Shown here: positions 9,412-20,816 of the stretch, piece after piece
Layout: each line of letters opens with the position of its first letter
How positions within the stretch are numbered: the first letter of the stretch is position 1
NCBI GenBank assembly: GCA_036563615.1
Contig: DATCMB010000021.1
Location: 62,001 to 126,000 of the forward strand
Length of the DNA: 64,000 nt
From: Candidatus Binatia bacterium
Lineage (GTDB): Bacteria; Desulfobacterota; Binatia; UBA12015
Direction of reading: 5' to 3'
Program-made: the position numbers and the translations under genes
Notes under the pieces: generated by a model
Told to the model about the DNA's origin: nothing
The model's database searches: none
The model's input: the letters and a program-made list of their open reading frames with translations, nothing else

Positions 9412-10230
9412 TCACAGCGTCACGCCGAGACGCTTGCGCAGGAGGAAGCCTGCGATCAGCGACGCGGCGAAGAACCAGAGCAGGATTCCGCCCTCGCCGC
9501 TCGGCAGCGGGCTCAGGTCGCGCGTCGGCGTCGCGAGGCGGATGGTTTCGAACGCCGAGCCCGCGGGCAGCGCGGCCTCGCCCGGGTAGAGCAGCGCTTC
9601 CCACGTGCGCGTGCGCAGGACCGGCACCTTGCGCGGCCCGTTGCCCACCGCGACGACCTTCTCCTGCACCTCGTCGCCGGCGCGCAGCACGATCACGTGG
9701 TCGCCGTCCTCGAGCATCTCGAGGCGCCAGTAGACGCGGCCGTCGGCGGTGCGCACCGGACCCGCCTGCACCGCGACGCCGGGCGGGAACTCCGCCGTCA
9801 CGTCGCGCACGCCGACGTTCGCGCCGGGGACCAGCTCGACCTCGAGGAGCTGCACGTCGCCGCGCTCGAGCGGCGCGTACGCGTAGTGCGCGACGAGCTG
9901 CACGAGGATGATCGTCATCGGCACGATCATCACCAGCAGCGGCACGACGTTGTAGCCGAGGTAGCGGAGGTTCTGGCCGAGCCCGCGCGCGGTCGAGCGG
10001 ATCACGCTCAGCACGTCGTCGCGGTAGAGCACGACCTCGAGCAGGTGCACGACGATGCGCTTCTTCGCCGCCGCGATCCCGGCCTGGTTGCTCACCAGCT
10101 TGTAGACCAGCAGCGCGACCACGCCCGCGACCACCGGCCACACCAGCAGGTCGAACCACGCGAAGCGGTGGCCGAACGGCGCGAGGATCACGTCGAAGAT
10201 CGCGCTCGTGATGGTGTTGAACGTCTGCAC
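9412..10230 (-). CDS. Membrane protein of unknown function in phosphodiesterase operon
   Basis: I do not recognise a named family. The 272-residue product has an N-terminal membrane segment (about residues 27-48, LLVWPVVAGVVALLVYKLV), a second (about 90-115, VVPLLVMIVPMTIILVQLV) and a C-terminal one (about 248-265, ILLWFFAASLIAGFLL). Between the second and third lies a soluble beta-rich domain of about 130 residues, probably outside the membrane. The topology, with a loop and helices flanking an extracytoplasmic domain, is visible; the role is not. It sits between the 67-residue RHH-like gene and the sulfotransferase gene, 19 bases and 1 base away, so it belongs to the same transcript. GTG start. 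Confidence 0.75.
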   Translation of the reverse strand: MQTFNTITSAIFDVILAPFGHRFAWFDLLVWPVVAGVVALLVYKLVSNQAGIAAAKKRIVVHLLEVVLYRDDVLSVIRSTARGLGQNLRYLGYNVVPLLVMIVPMTIILVQLVAHYAYAPLERGDVQLLEVELVPGANVGVRDVTAEFPPGVAVQAGPVRTADGRVYWRLEMLEDGDHVIVLRAGDEVQEKVVAVGNGPRKVPVLRTRTWEALLYPGEAALPAGSAFETIRLATPTRDLSPLPSGEGGILLWFFAASLIAGFLLRKRLGVTL

Positions 10231-10249
10231 GTCGTGCGGGCGCGAGACG

Positions 10250-10453
10250 TCAGGAGATGTAGCCGAGTCCGCGCAGCTTGTTGCGGATGTCGTCGTCGCT
10301 CTTCGCGTCCTCGAAGTGGATCATCTCCTTCTCGAGCACGTGCGCGACGAACTCCTCGACCGTCGCGTAGCCCGCGACGTCGGCGATCTTCTTGACGCGA
10401 TCGTAGAGATCGCGATCGAGCTTGATGGATTGCGTCTTGCCGAAGCCGAACAT
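10250..10453 (-). CDS. Small ribbon-helix-helix-like protein with LRGLGYIS tail
   Basis: A 67-residue protein. Residues 8-43 (QSIKLDRDLYDRVKKIADVA, then TVEEFVAHVLEKEM) have the strand-helix-helix pattern of CopG/MetJ-like proteins, so DNA binding or antitoxin-like dimerisation is possible. The C-terminus DDIRNKLRGLGYIS resembles the last residues of the lipoprotein at 14977-15456 (IERLKALGYL). The ATG start at 10453 has an excellent ribosome site (GGAGGAGG, 4 bases away). It lies between the phosphodiesterase genes and the membrane-protein gene of the same operon. No toxin partner is adjacent. An adaptor role for the phosphodiesterases is as likely as DNA binding. Confidence 0.75.
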   Translation of the reverse strand: MFGFGKTQSIKLDRDLYDRVKKIADVAGYATVEEFVAHVLEKEMIHFEDAKSDDDIRNKLRGLGYIS

Positions 10454-10479
10454 CGGCCCTCCTCCGAAGTCCCGCGCCG

Positions 10480-12487
10480 TCAGCGCGCGAACAGGTCCTT
10501 GCCCTCCATGCCGGACGGCAGCGGCACACCATAATGTGTGAGCAGGGTCGCCGTCACGTCGGGTAGCGCGTAGTCGTTGCGCGGCAGCGGGCGATTGGTC
10601 AGCAGGACGCCCGGCACCACCGCCGGGTCGGTCAGGTGGCTGCCCGACCAGCGCGACAGGTTGTCCTCCAGCACCGCCTCGGTGATCTCGCCGAGCGTGC
10701 TCTCGTCCGAGCAGCCGTAGCCGGCGTCGTAGCCGACGACCATGTCGGGCGCCTCGGCGATCCGCGGCCCGGAGTAGATGTCCTTGCCGAGGAACGCGCG
10801 GCGCACGACGCGGCGCTCGCCGTCCTGCCAGGACTCGAGCTTGCGCTTGATCTCGTCGAGCAGCGCGTCGGCCTCGGAGGGATCGACGATGCCCTCCGCC
10901 TCGCGTCCGCGCAGGTTCAGGTAGAGCCCGTTGAAGCCGAGGCCGTAGGCGCGCGTCTTCGACCAGTCGACGTCGCCGAGCGCGATCTTGCCGGTGCGCT
11001 TGCCGTCCTTGAGCACCAGGTAGCCCTGGTCGCGCAGCCAGGCGTTGAGGTGCGCCTTGCGCGTGTAGGGCTGGAAGCCGTGGTCGCTCATGACGATGAC
11101 CAGCGTGTCCTCCGGCACGCGGTCGAGCACCTTGCCGAGCAGCTCGTCGACGTGACGGTAGTAGCCCTCGATGTCGTCGCCGTGCTCGGCCGCGGCGTGC
11201 GCGTCGGCGGCGAACGCCGGATGCGGCGGCGCGCTCGGATCCTTCGGATCGCCGAGCCGCCAGAGCATGTGGCACTGCAGGTCGATGTCCGAGACGTACA
11301 TGAAGGTCATGTCGCCCGGCTTGAAGCGCGCGAGCGCGAGATCGAGCATCGCCTCGGTGTCCTGCTGCACGAGCGCGACCTGGCTCGCGTAGTCGTCGTC
11401 GTCGAAGATCCGATCCTTCAGCGCGTTGGTCTCTTCCGGCATCCCCTGCGTGTAGAAGAAGCCGAGCAGCGCGTAGAGCTCGTTGGCGAAGCTCGACGGC
11501 GTCGAGATGTCCTGCGCGGGGCTCGCCGGCGAGATGTTGATCGGGCTCGCGTAGATCTCGACCCCCGGACGTACTTGACGCACGTAGAAGCGCACGATGC
11601 CCTGCACGGTCATGAGCCCCGCGGGGAGCGGTGAGAACTCGACCGTCATCCAGTCCGACCACTCGCCGACCCGCAGCAGCGCGCGGCTCGAGCCCGCCTC
11701 GACCAGCACGGCGTCCTGCTCGGGGTCGATGCGGAAGGTGACCGGCACCGTCAAGTAATCGTTCTCGCCCGGCGCCTGACCCGGCGGCAGGCGGAACAGA
11801 TCGGGCGGGCCCTTGAGCGTGCCGCGGACCGTGTCGGGGACGCCGTCGAGGTCGTCGTCCGAGAGGCTCACCTGCTGGATGTCGCCCTTGAGCTCCTCGC
11901 GCCCGCGCACCGGATAGGTCGTGAACCAGGTGTACGTGCCGTAGCCGCCGCGCAGGTCGACCGTGCCCATGCCCGAGAGCACCTTCGCGTCCGACGGCGG
12001 CGGCGGGTAGTTGCCCGGCATGCGGTAGACCTCGACGTCGACGCCGGCGTCGAACAGCGGATCCCAGAACGGCACGCCGCCGCGGTTGTTCTTCGGCGCG
12101 CTGCCACCGATCGGCAGGTAGTAGCCGAAGAGCGACACCGCGCTGCCCGGCTCCTCGGGCGCGGTCGCGGAGCTGATCGGCATGTAGGTCTTGGGATCGC
12201 GGTGCACGAAGTCGTACACGCCGTGCCCGCCCGGGTTCATGCCGGTGACGAAGGTCGACCACGCGACCGGGCTCTGCGGCGGGTTCGCGGTCGCGAGCTC
12301 GACGAAGCTCCCCTGCTGCGCGAGCCGGACGAAGTTCGGCATCTTCCCCGCGTCCATCAGGCGCCGCAGGATCACCGGATCCATGCCGTCGACGCCGAGG
12401 ACGAAGATCCCCGGACGATCATCCCGCGCTGCGTGGGACGTGGTGGCGATGAACAGCGCGAGAAGGAGAGCGACGAGCGAACAGGCC

Positions 12488-12495
<8 letters not shown>
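10480..12495 (-). CDS. Secreted AlkP-superfamily phosphodiesterase (first of a pair)
   Basis: Predicted type I phosphodiesterase/nucleotide pyrophosphatase-like metal-dependent hydrolase, 671 residues, exported by a signal peptide (LVALLLALFIATTSHA). The alkaline-phosphatase fold shows VLGVDGMDP (first metal Asp), QSPVAWSTFVTG (region of the catalytic Ser/Thr), GGHGVYDFV, and VIVMSDHGF with nearby His (late metal ligands). GTG start at 12495 overlaps the stop of the upstream paralogue by 8 bases (GTGCGTAG), so the two are translationally coupled. It shares the N-proximal and DHGF motifs with that paralogue but lacks its membrane anchor. The substrate is unknown; lipid or glycan phosphodiesters are plausible. 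Confidence 0.87.
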
Positions 12496-14734
<2,239 letters not shown>

Positions 14735-14976
14735 GGACCCGTTGTACCTAGCGTGCCCCGCCGTCTTAGGCACGGCCGCCTCGCCGCGACGCACCGCAGC
14801 CGCTGCAAGGTAGAGGTGGGACGGTGGGGCGGCCGACCGTTGGCTTGGCGAGCGCTGCTGCACGGCGGTTGCGGCTGGCAAAGACCACATGGTACGCGTC
14901 CCGCGCTGGCGCCGGCAAGCCCCGTTCCGCGCCGTCCTCGTTGCGCCCGCCCATCGATCCGCCGGGAGACCCGCTG

Positions 14977-15456
14977 ATGTCGCGATCGCTGCTCGTCCTG
15001 CCGTTGCTGTTTCTGCTCGCCTGCGAGGCGTCGCTCGCCGACCGCGAGAAGGAAGCGCGCGCCGCGCTCGACGCCCGCGACTTCGCGAAGGCGCAGAACA
15101 TCTCGGAGGCGGCGCTGGTCGACGCCGCGTCGGGGAAGGACGCCGCGCTGGCGTGGCGCCTCGAGCAGATCCGCCTCGACGCGCTCTCGCACCAGAAGCA
15201 GGGCGCCGAGGTGGTGCGCACGCTCGAGCGACTCGCGACCCAGTACCCCCAGCAGGTCACGCCCGCGCTCTACCGCGCCCAGGCCGACCGTCTGAAGGCC
15301 GCCGGCGACGTCACCGGCGCGATCGACGTGCTGGCGGCGGGCGACAAGCGCTTCCCGCAGGAGCACGAGATCTTCTTGAAGGAGATCGAGGCGCTCAAGC
15401 AGGGCAACCTCGACCCGGCGCAGATCGAGCGGCTGAAGGCGCTGGGCTACCTCTGA
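14977..15456 (+). CDS. Small TPR-like lipoprotein ending LKALGYL
   Basis: A 159-residue predicted outer- or inner-membrane lipoprotein. The signal ends in a lipobox (LLFLLAC, Cys about residue 16). The mature part is all-helical with A/L-rich pairs resembling two or three TPR units (EKEARAALDARDFAKAQNIS, ALYRAQADRLKAAGDVTGAI). The C-terminal LKALGYL echoes LRGLGYIS of the 67-residue protein in the divergent operon. The ATG at 14977 is preferred over an upstream in-frame ATG at 14824 because the signal peptide begins there and GGGAG precedes it. Divergent placement 242 bases from the phosphodiesterase operon suggests shared regulation, but no operator is obvious. Confidence 0.75.
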   Translation: MSRSLLVLPLLFLLACEASLADREKEARAALDARDFAKAQNISEAALVDAASGKDAALAWRLEQIRLDALSHQKQGAEVVRTLERLATQYPQQVTPALYRAQADRLKAAGDVTGAIDVLAAGDKRFPQEHEIFLKEIEALKQGNLDPAQIERLKALGYL

Positions 15457-15463
15457 GTCTCGT

Positions 15464-15478
15464 TCGAGCTTCGCTCGA
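15464..15478 (+). terminator. Short hairpin after the lipoprotein gene
   Basis: TCGAGC, loop TTC, GCTCGA: a perfect 6-bp stem starting 8 bases after the stop codon. No T-run follows, so it is a weak candidate terminator. Confidence 0.3.
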
Positions 15479-15616
15479 GCCTCGGCCGGGCTTCGGCGCC
15501 GGAGCGCGCGCCGACGCTCGAACCGATCACGGACGTCGAAAGCGCGCGCTCACGCCGCTGTCGATTTCGCGGCTGCCCGATCGTCCATGGGCATGAGCAA
15601 GCACGGAAGAACGAAC

Positions 15617-16012
15617 ATGAACCTCGCCCTGTGGACGGTCCAGATCCTGCTCGCGGCGCTGTTCGCCTTCGCGGGCGGCACGAAGCTCGTGCTGCCGATC
15701 GAGGAGATGACGCGCGACGTCGCGCTGCCGGGCTGGTTTCTGCGCTTCATCGGCGTCGCCGAGCTCGCGGGTGGGCTCGGGCTCGTCCTGCCGGCGATCA
15801 CCGGCATCCGTCCGGGGCTCGTCCCGCTCGCCGCGCTCGGGCTCGTGATCATCATGATCGGCGCGGTCGTGCTCTCCGCCGAGGTCCACGGTCCGGCCTC
15901 GGCGCTGCCCGCGCTGATCGCGGGGCTCGGCGCGAGCTTCGTCGCGTACGGGCGCTGGTCCGTGCTGCCGCACCGCGCGTCGTCGACGCAGACGGCGCTG
16001 CGCTCGGCGTAG
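15617..16012 (+). CDS. DoxX-family membrane protein
   Basis: Small integral membrane protein of the DoxX family, 131 residues, four predicted helices (NLALWTVQILLAALFAFAGG; FLRFIGVAELAGGLGLVL; LVPLAALGLVIIMIGAVVL; ALPALIAGLGASFVAYG). The GxxKL motif after helix 1 (GGTKLVLP) and the acidic residue in helix 2 (GVAELAGG) are typical. DoxX-like proteins are linked to redox or sulfur/oxidant handling in some bacteria, but the biochemical role of this subgroup is unknown. The ATG at 15617 has GGAAG 7 bases upstream; an in-frame ATG at 15587 has no such site. Next gene is chrA on the same strand, 90 bases away. Confidence 0.85.
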   Translation: MNLALWTVQILLAALFAFAGGTKLVLPIEEMTRDVALPGWFLRFIGVAELAGGLGLVLPAITGIRPGLVPLAALGLVIIMIGAVVLSAEVHGPASALPALIAGLGASFVAYGRWSVLPHRASSTQTALRSA

Positions 16013-16102
16013 TCAGGAGGAGCATCTGCGCGCGGCGGTGACGGCGAGGATCGTGACGGCCGGCGCGCGGCTGCGGCCGACGCGGGTGCCTGCGCCCTAG
16101 GC

Positions 16103-17248
16103 ATGCGCGGTCGGCTCGGCGAGATCGCGGCGCTCTTCCTGCGCCTCGGCACGACGGCGTTCGGCGGACCCGCCGCGCACGTCGCGCTGATGCGCGACGA
16201 GGTGGTGCGGCGCCGCCGCTGGGTGTCGGACGAGGAGTTCCTCGACCTCCTCGGCGCGACCAACCTGATCCCCGGCCCGAACTCGACCGAGATGGCGATC
16301 CACCTCGGCCACCGCCGCGCCGGCTGGCCGGGGCTGCTGGTCGCCGGCGTCTCCTTCATCTTGCCGGCGGCGCTGATCACGCTGGTCCTCGCCTGGGCGT
16401 ACGTCCGCTACGGCTCGATGCCCGAGGTCGGCTGGCTGCTCTACGGCGTCAAGCCGGCGATCCTCGCGGTCGTCGTGCAGGCGATCGCGAGCCTCGCGCC
16501 GCGCGCCGCGCGCACGCCGTCGCTGTTGGCGCTCGGCGCCGCGGTGCTCGTGATCGCGGCGCTCGGCGGCAACGAGTTCCTCGTCCTGCTCGCGGCGGGT
16601 GCGGCGTGCATCGCGCTGCGCGCGCTCGAGCGCCGACGCGGTGCGCCGGGCGCTGCGTCGCTCGCTCTGCTGCCTGCGGCGGCGGTGACGACGGCGGCGA
16701 GCGCTCCGGCGGCGGCAGCGCCGGTCGGGAGCGCGGCGCTGTTCTGGCCGTTCTTCAAGATCGGCTCGGTGCTGTTCGGCAGCGGCTACGTGCTGCTCGC
16801 CTTCCTGCAGGCGGAGCTCGTCGAGCGCCTCGGCTGGCTCGATCAGGCTCAGCTCCTCGACGCGATCGCGATCGGCCAGATGACGCCCGGCCCGGTGTTC
16901 ACCACCGCGACCTTCGTCGGCTACCTGCTCGGCGGCACGAGCGGCGCCGTCGTCGCCACCAGCGGCATCTTCCTGCCCGCGTTCGTCTTCGTGGCGCTGA
17001 GCGCGCCGCTCCTGCCGCGGCTAAGGACGTCGTGGATCGCGTCGGCGTTTCTCGACGGCGTGAACGTCGCGTCGCTCGCTCTGATGGCCGTCGTGACGCT
17101 GCAGCTTCTGCGTGCCGCCGTGGTCGACGTGCCGAGCGCGGTCATCGGCCTGGTCGCGCTCGTGCTGCTGCTGCGTCACGGCGTGAGCTCGACCTGGCTC
17201 GTGCTCGGCGGCGCGCTCGTGGGGCTCGTCGCCGGCTCTCTGCGCTGA
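16103..17248 (+). CDS. chrA: Chromate transporter (CHR family, two-domain)
   Basis: Chromate/sulfate efflux-type transporter of the CHR superfamily, 381 residues, inner membrane. Both CHR halves are seen. The first has FGGPAAHVALMRDEVVRRRRW, LLGATNLIPGPNSTEMAIHLG and RRAGWPGLLVAGVSFILPA. The second has FFKIGSVLFGSGYVLLAFLQ, IGQMTPGPVFTTATFVGYLL and a C-terminal bundle of helices. These are the family signature positions. Members export chromate in resistant bacteria, but many are uncharacterised anion transporters and no chrB regulator or chromate reductase is adjacent. DoxX lies upstream and a long leader of infB follows. Confidence 0.9.
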   Translation: MRGRLGEIAALFLRLGTTAFGGPAAHVALMRDEVVRRRRWVSDEEFLDLLGATNLIPGPNSTEMAIHLGHRRAGWPGLLVAGVSFILPAALITLVLAWAYVRYGSMPEVGWLLYGVKPAILAVVVQAIASLAPRAARTPSLLALGAAVLVIAALGGNEFLVLLAAGAACIALRALERRRGAPGAASLALLPAAAVTTAASAPAAAAPVGSAALFWPFFKIGSVLFGSGYVLLAFLQAELVERLGWLDQAQLLDAIAIGQMTPGPVFTTATFVGYLLGGTSGAVVATSGIFLPAFVFVALSAPLLPRLRTSWIASAFLDGVNVASLALMAVVTLQLLRAAVVDVPSAVIGLVALVLLLRHGVSSTWLVLGGALVGLVAGSLR

Positions 17249-17643
17249 AAAACGGCGTCAAGCAACGGCGCCGCCCTTGCCGATCTGCGCTCCCGAGGTT
17301 ACTCTGCTCCGTCCGGAGCCGTGTGTGTGGTCACCTCCTCCCGAGCGGCTCCGATTCCTTCCTCGATCCGTCGGTCTCTCACGGCACCTGGCCCGAGCAC
17401 CACTTCCGGCGCCTGCCGGCGAGGACGCGCCGTGCCCGTGGCTGCGTCCTCGCCCCCGTCCAAGGACGAGGAGGTGAGCACGGCGGCAGCGAAGCGGAGG
17501 GGAAGGCCCGAAGAGGAAGGACAACGGATACGGAGAAGGGAAGGACGATCGAAACGAAAGCGAGCAGCGAGCACCGCATCGATGGGGCGGGGCGTCGAAC
17601 CACCGCGACCGGAGCCACGGTCGAGGTCCGCGTCCGGCCGAAC
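17249..17643 (+). promoter_or_regulatory. Long infB leader with a 16S-tail-like element complementary to a downstream Shine-Dalgarno-like site
   Basis: 395 bases between chrA and the first plausible standard infB start. It begins with CGTCAAGC, then has TCACCTCCTC at 17331-17340, a near copy of the anti-Shine-Dalgarno end of 16S rRNA. This is perfectly complementary over 10 bases to GAGGAGGTGA at 17468-17477. The second part (17475-17570) is strikingly purine-rich. Pairing would hide a strong ribosome-binding sequence, which would suit autoregulated translation of infB. No ORF here looks like a protein domain; however, the infB frame stays open through the leader, so part of it may be coding. 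Confidence 0.35.
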
Positions 17644-20600
17644 GTGATCCGCCGCCGCGCGGCCGCGCGCCGCGCGTCGGGTGAAACTTCCGGCGCACCG
17701 ACGCCGCCCAGCACGCCGACAGCTCCGAGCGCAGCGACGTCGTCGAGCATTCCGACGTCGAACCAGCCGCTCGACGCGCTCTCCGAGCTGATCGCGCCCG
17801 CCACGATCGACACGGGCGACGCCGTGCTGCTCGATCTGCCGGCCCCGCCCGCGCCGGAGCCGACGCCTGCCGCGCCCGAGGTCTCCGCGCGCCAGGCCGA
17901 GGCGCAGCCCGCGGCACGCGAGACCGAGGCCCGGCCCGCGGCCGAGCCGACGCACGCAACGCGCGGGAAGGCGGACGTCGCGACGCCGTCGCGTACGAGC
18001 GAGCGCCAGGCCGCTGCGCGCACCGTCGAGCAGCCGACCGTGGCGAGCCCGGCCGAGGCGACGAGCGCGGCCAGCGAGGCCGCCCCCGCGAGCGCGCCCG
18101 CGCAGCCGGAGGCGAAGGCTGTGGCAACGCAGCCGGAGCCAGCGACCGCGTCGGCCCAGCCGACGCCGACGAGCGCCGCCGCCGAGCCAGCGGCCACGAG
18201 CGCAGCAGCGCAGCCCACGGACACGAGCGCGCTCACGCCGCCGACGCCCGCGCGCGCGGAAGCGCAGCCGACCTCGCCGAGCGCCGAAGCGGAGCCCGTT
18301 GCGGCGAGCGCGTCCGCGCAGACGGCGCCCGAGCGCGCGGCGGCCGAGGCGACGTCCGCGCGCCGCGCAGCGCAGCCCGCGCCCGCGAGCCCGTCCGCGC
18401 AGGCGACGTCCGACCAGACGATCTCCGACGCGCAGCCCGCATCGGCGACTTCGGGCACGCAGCCCGCGCAAGCGAGCGCGGCGGCCCAGCCCGCACAGTC
18501 GAGCGCCGCGGCGCAGCCGACCTCGGCGCCCAGCACCGAGACCGAGTCCGGCCTGCGCCGCGTCCGCGTCGTCGGCAAGATCGACCTCGGCGCCATGCGC
18601 GCGGCGCAGCGTCCGGCGGCCGGCGCGCGCGGGCCGCGCGGCGCGGCACCGCAGGCGCGCGGCGTCGGAGCGCCCGCCGGCGCGCCGCTGCCGCCGCCCG
18701 CACCCGGAGCACCGGCGCGCGGACGCCGCGCACGGCGCACCATCGAGCGTGACCCGTTCGCCGTCGAGCGGACGCCGCGCGGCGCGCGCCGTCCGCAGAA
18801 GCGCCGTCCGGCGCCCGACCGCGAGCAGCAGCAGACGACGATCACCACGCCGTCCGCGCACAAGCGCGTCGTGCGCATCGGCGAGACCACCACGGTCGCC
18901 GATCTCGCGAAGGCGCTCGGCCTCAAGTCGGGCGAGGTGGTGAAGAAGCTCCTCGAGCTCGGCGTCCCGGCGACCGCGAACCATCTGCTCGATCTCGACA
19001 GCGCGACGCTCGTCGCGGCCGACTTCGGCTGGACCGTCGAGCCGGCCGTCGTCGACGTCGAGCAGGAGGTCGAGGCGCTGCTCGCCGGCGAGACCGCGCC
19101 CGCCGAGCCGCGCGACCCGGTGGTCACCGTCATGGGCCACGTCGACCACGGCAAGACCTCGCTGCTCGACGCGATCCGCTCGACGCGCGTCGCCGAGGGC
19201 GAGGCGGGCGGCATCACGCAGCACATCGGCGCCTCGGTCGTCGAGGTGGGCGACCGGCGCGTCGCCTTCATCGACACGCCGGGCCACGAGGCGTTCACCG
19301 CCATGCGCGCGCGCGGCGCGCAGGTGACCGACCTGGTCGTGCTGGTGGTCGCGGCGAACGACGGCGTGATGCCGCAGACCATCGAGGCGATCGACCACGC
19401 GCGCGCCGCCGGCGTGCCGATCGTCGTCGCGGTGAACAAGATCGATCTCGCCGACGCCGATCCCGCGAAGGTCGAGAAGCAGCTCGCCGACCACGGCCTC
19501 GTCCCCGAGGCGTGGGGCGGCGACACGATCTTCGTGCCGGTGTCGGCGAAGACGCGTCAGGGCATCGACAAGCTGCTCGAGATGATCCTGCTGCAGGCCG
19601 ACGTGCTCGGCCTCGCCGCGCGCGCGAAGGGTCGGGCGCAGGGCTCGATCATCGAGGCGCGCCTCGACCGCGGCCGCGGTCCGGTCGCGACGGTGCTGGT
19701 GCGCGAGGGCGAGCTGCGCCCGGGCGACACCTTCGTCTGCGGTCTGACGTACGGCAAGGTGCGCGCGCTGCTCGACGACCGCGGCCGTCAGGTGCGCGCC
19801 GCCGGCCCGTCGACGCCGGTCGAGATCCTCGGCCTCGCCGGCGTGCCGCAAGCGGGCGACGCGCTCGTCGTGACGCCCGACGAGGCGACCGCGCGCCGCA
19901 TCGCCGAGCAGCGCCGGACGAAGCACCGCGAGCGCGAGCTCGCGCGCAACGTCAAGGTGTCGCTCGAGGACTTCCAGCGCCGCGTCGCCGACGGCGAGAC
20001 CAAGGAGATCAAGCTCGTCCTCAAGACCGACGTGCACGGCTCGATCGACGCCCTGCGCGCGGCCTTCACGCGCCTCTCGACCGACGAGGTGCGGGTCACC
20101 GTGCTGCACGCCGCGGTCGGCGCGATCACCGAGTCCGACGTGCTGCTCGCCGCGGCGTCGAAGGCGATCATCGTCGGCTTCTCGGTCCGCCCCGAGGCCA
20201 AGGCGCGCAAGCTCGCCTCGACCGAGAACGTCGAGATCCGCCTCTACTCGATCATCTACGAAGCGATCGACGACATGCGGCGCGCGATCGAGGGCATGCT
20301 CACGCCGACCGTGCGCGAGCGCGCGCTCGGCCGCGCCGAGGTGCGCCAGGTCTTCCGGCCGAGCGGCTCGGGCCGCTCGGGCCTGATCGCGGGCTCGCTG
20401 GTCAGCGAGGGCAAGGTCACGCGCGGCGACCGCGTGCGTCTGCTGCGCGACCTCGCGGTGGTCCAGGAAGGCCGCGTCGCGTCGCTGCGCCGCTTCAAGG
20501 AGGACGTGCGCGAGGTTGCGGCGGGCTACGAGTGCGGCATCGGGCTCGAGGGCATCACCGAGATCCGCCCGGGCGACGTGCTCGAGTTCTACGAGCTCGA

Positions 20601-20652
20601 GGAGGTCGCGCGCCGGCTCGAGGACGCGTCGCGCCCGCGGCTCGCGTCGTGA
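17644..20652 (+). CDS. infB: Translation initiation factor IF-2
   Basis: GTPase that brings initiator tRNA to the 30S subunit. Numbered from a GTG at 17644 (1002 residues): a long Ala/Pro/Gln/Ser-rich disordered region (about 20-310) with degenerate 11-12-residue repeats, a basic segment, an IF2_N-like domain at about 406-465 ([20 protein letters not shown]), the G domain with GHVDHGKT (residue 498), DTPGHE (544) and NKID (598), then domains II, III and C2. The IF2_N copy usually found at the extreme N-terminus is not visible. The motif [11 protein letters not shown], typical of the IF-2 N-terminal part, straddles the GTG, so translation may start upstream at a non-standard codon. nusA, rbfA and truB are absent from the neighbourhood. 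Confidence 0.9.
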   Translation: MIRRRAAARRASGETSGAPTPPSTPTAPSAATSSSIPTSNQPLDALSELIAPATIDTGDAVLLDLPAPPAPEPTPAAPEVSARQAEAQPAARETEARPAAEPTHATRGKADVATPSRTSERQAAARTVEQPTVASPAEATSAASEAAPASAPAQPEAKAVATQPEPATASAQPTPTSAAAEPAATSAAAQPTDTSALTPPTPARAEAQPTSPSAEAEPVAASASAQTAPERAAAEATSARRAAQPAPASPSAQATSDQTISDAQPASATSGTQPAQASAAAQPAQSSAAAQPTSAPSTETESGLRRVRVVGKIDLGAMRAAQRPAAGARGPRGAAPQARGVGAPAGAPLPPPAPGAPARGRRARRTIERDPFAVERTPRGARRPQKRRPAPDREQQQTTITTPSAHKRVVRIGETTTVADLAKALGLKSGEVVKKLLELGVPATANHLLDLDSATLVAADFGWTVEPAVVDVEQEVEALLAGETAPAEPRDPVVTVMGHVDHGKTSLLDAIRSTRVAEGEAGGITQHIGASVVEVGDRRVAFIDTPGHEAFTAMRARGAQVTDLVVLVVAANDGVMPQTIEAIDHARAAGVPIVVAVNKIDLADADPAKVEKQLADHGLVPEAWGGDTIFVPVSAKTRQGIDKLLEMILLQADVLGLAARAKGRAQGSIIEARLDRGRGPVATVLVREGELRPGDTFVCGLTYGKVRALLDDRGRQVRAAGPSTPVEILGLAGVPQAGDALVVTPDEATARRIAEQRRTKHRERELARNVKVSLEDFQRRVADGETKEIKLVLKTDVHGSIDALRAAFTRLSTDEVRVTVLHAAVGAITESDVLLAAASKAIIVGFSVRPEAKARKLASTENVEIRLYSIIYEAIDDMRRAIEGMLTPTVRERALGRAEVRQVFRPSGSGRSGLIAGSLVSEGKVTRGDRVRLLRDLAVVQEGRVASLRRFKEDVREVAAGYECGIGLEGITEIRPGDVLEFYELEEVARRLEDASRPRLAS

Positions 20653-20677
20653 GCGCGTAGGGAAGCGTCAAGCATCG

Positions 20678-20713
20678 GACGGCGCGGGCTGCGGCTGTCG
20701 CTCCCGCGCCGTC
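20678..20713 (+). terminator. Terminator-like hairpin after infB
   Basis: GACGGCGCGGG (20678-20688) and its perfect complement CCCGCGCCGTC (20703-20713) form an 11-bp GC stem with a 14-base loop, 26 bases after the infB stop. A copy of CGTCAAGC lies just before it. No T-tract follows. Confidence 0.55.
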
Positions 20714-20816
20714 GGCCGCGCGCGCACCGACCAGCGCTGGAGGCGGTGTCAGACCTCCGCGTCGGTCGGTGTGCGCGCAGCCGATTCGCGCGCGTCCGCC
20801 CGCAACCGGCGCCGCC

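Noticed and set aside
10250..10453. Antitoxin of a toxin-antitoxin pair
   Set aside because: RHH-like pattern fits, but the neighbours are a membrane protein and a phosphodiesterase, with no toxin-sized partner gene.
17474..17647. A 57-codon basic ORF in the infB leader whose stop overlaps the GTG at 17644
   Set aside because: Rich in AGG, AGA, ATA and CGA codons unlike the rest of the window and without any recognisable domain; kept only as part of the leader discussion.
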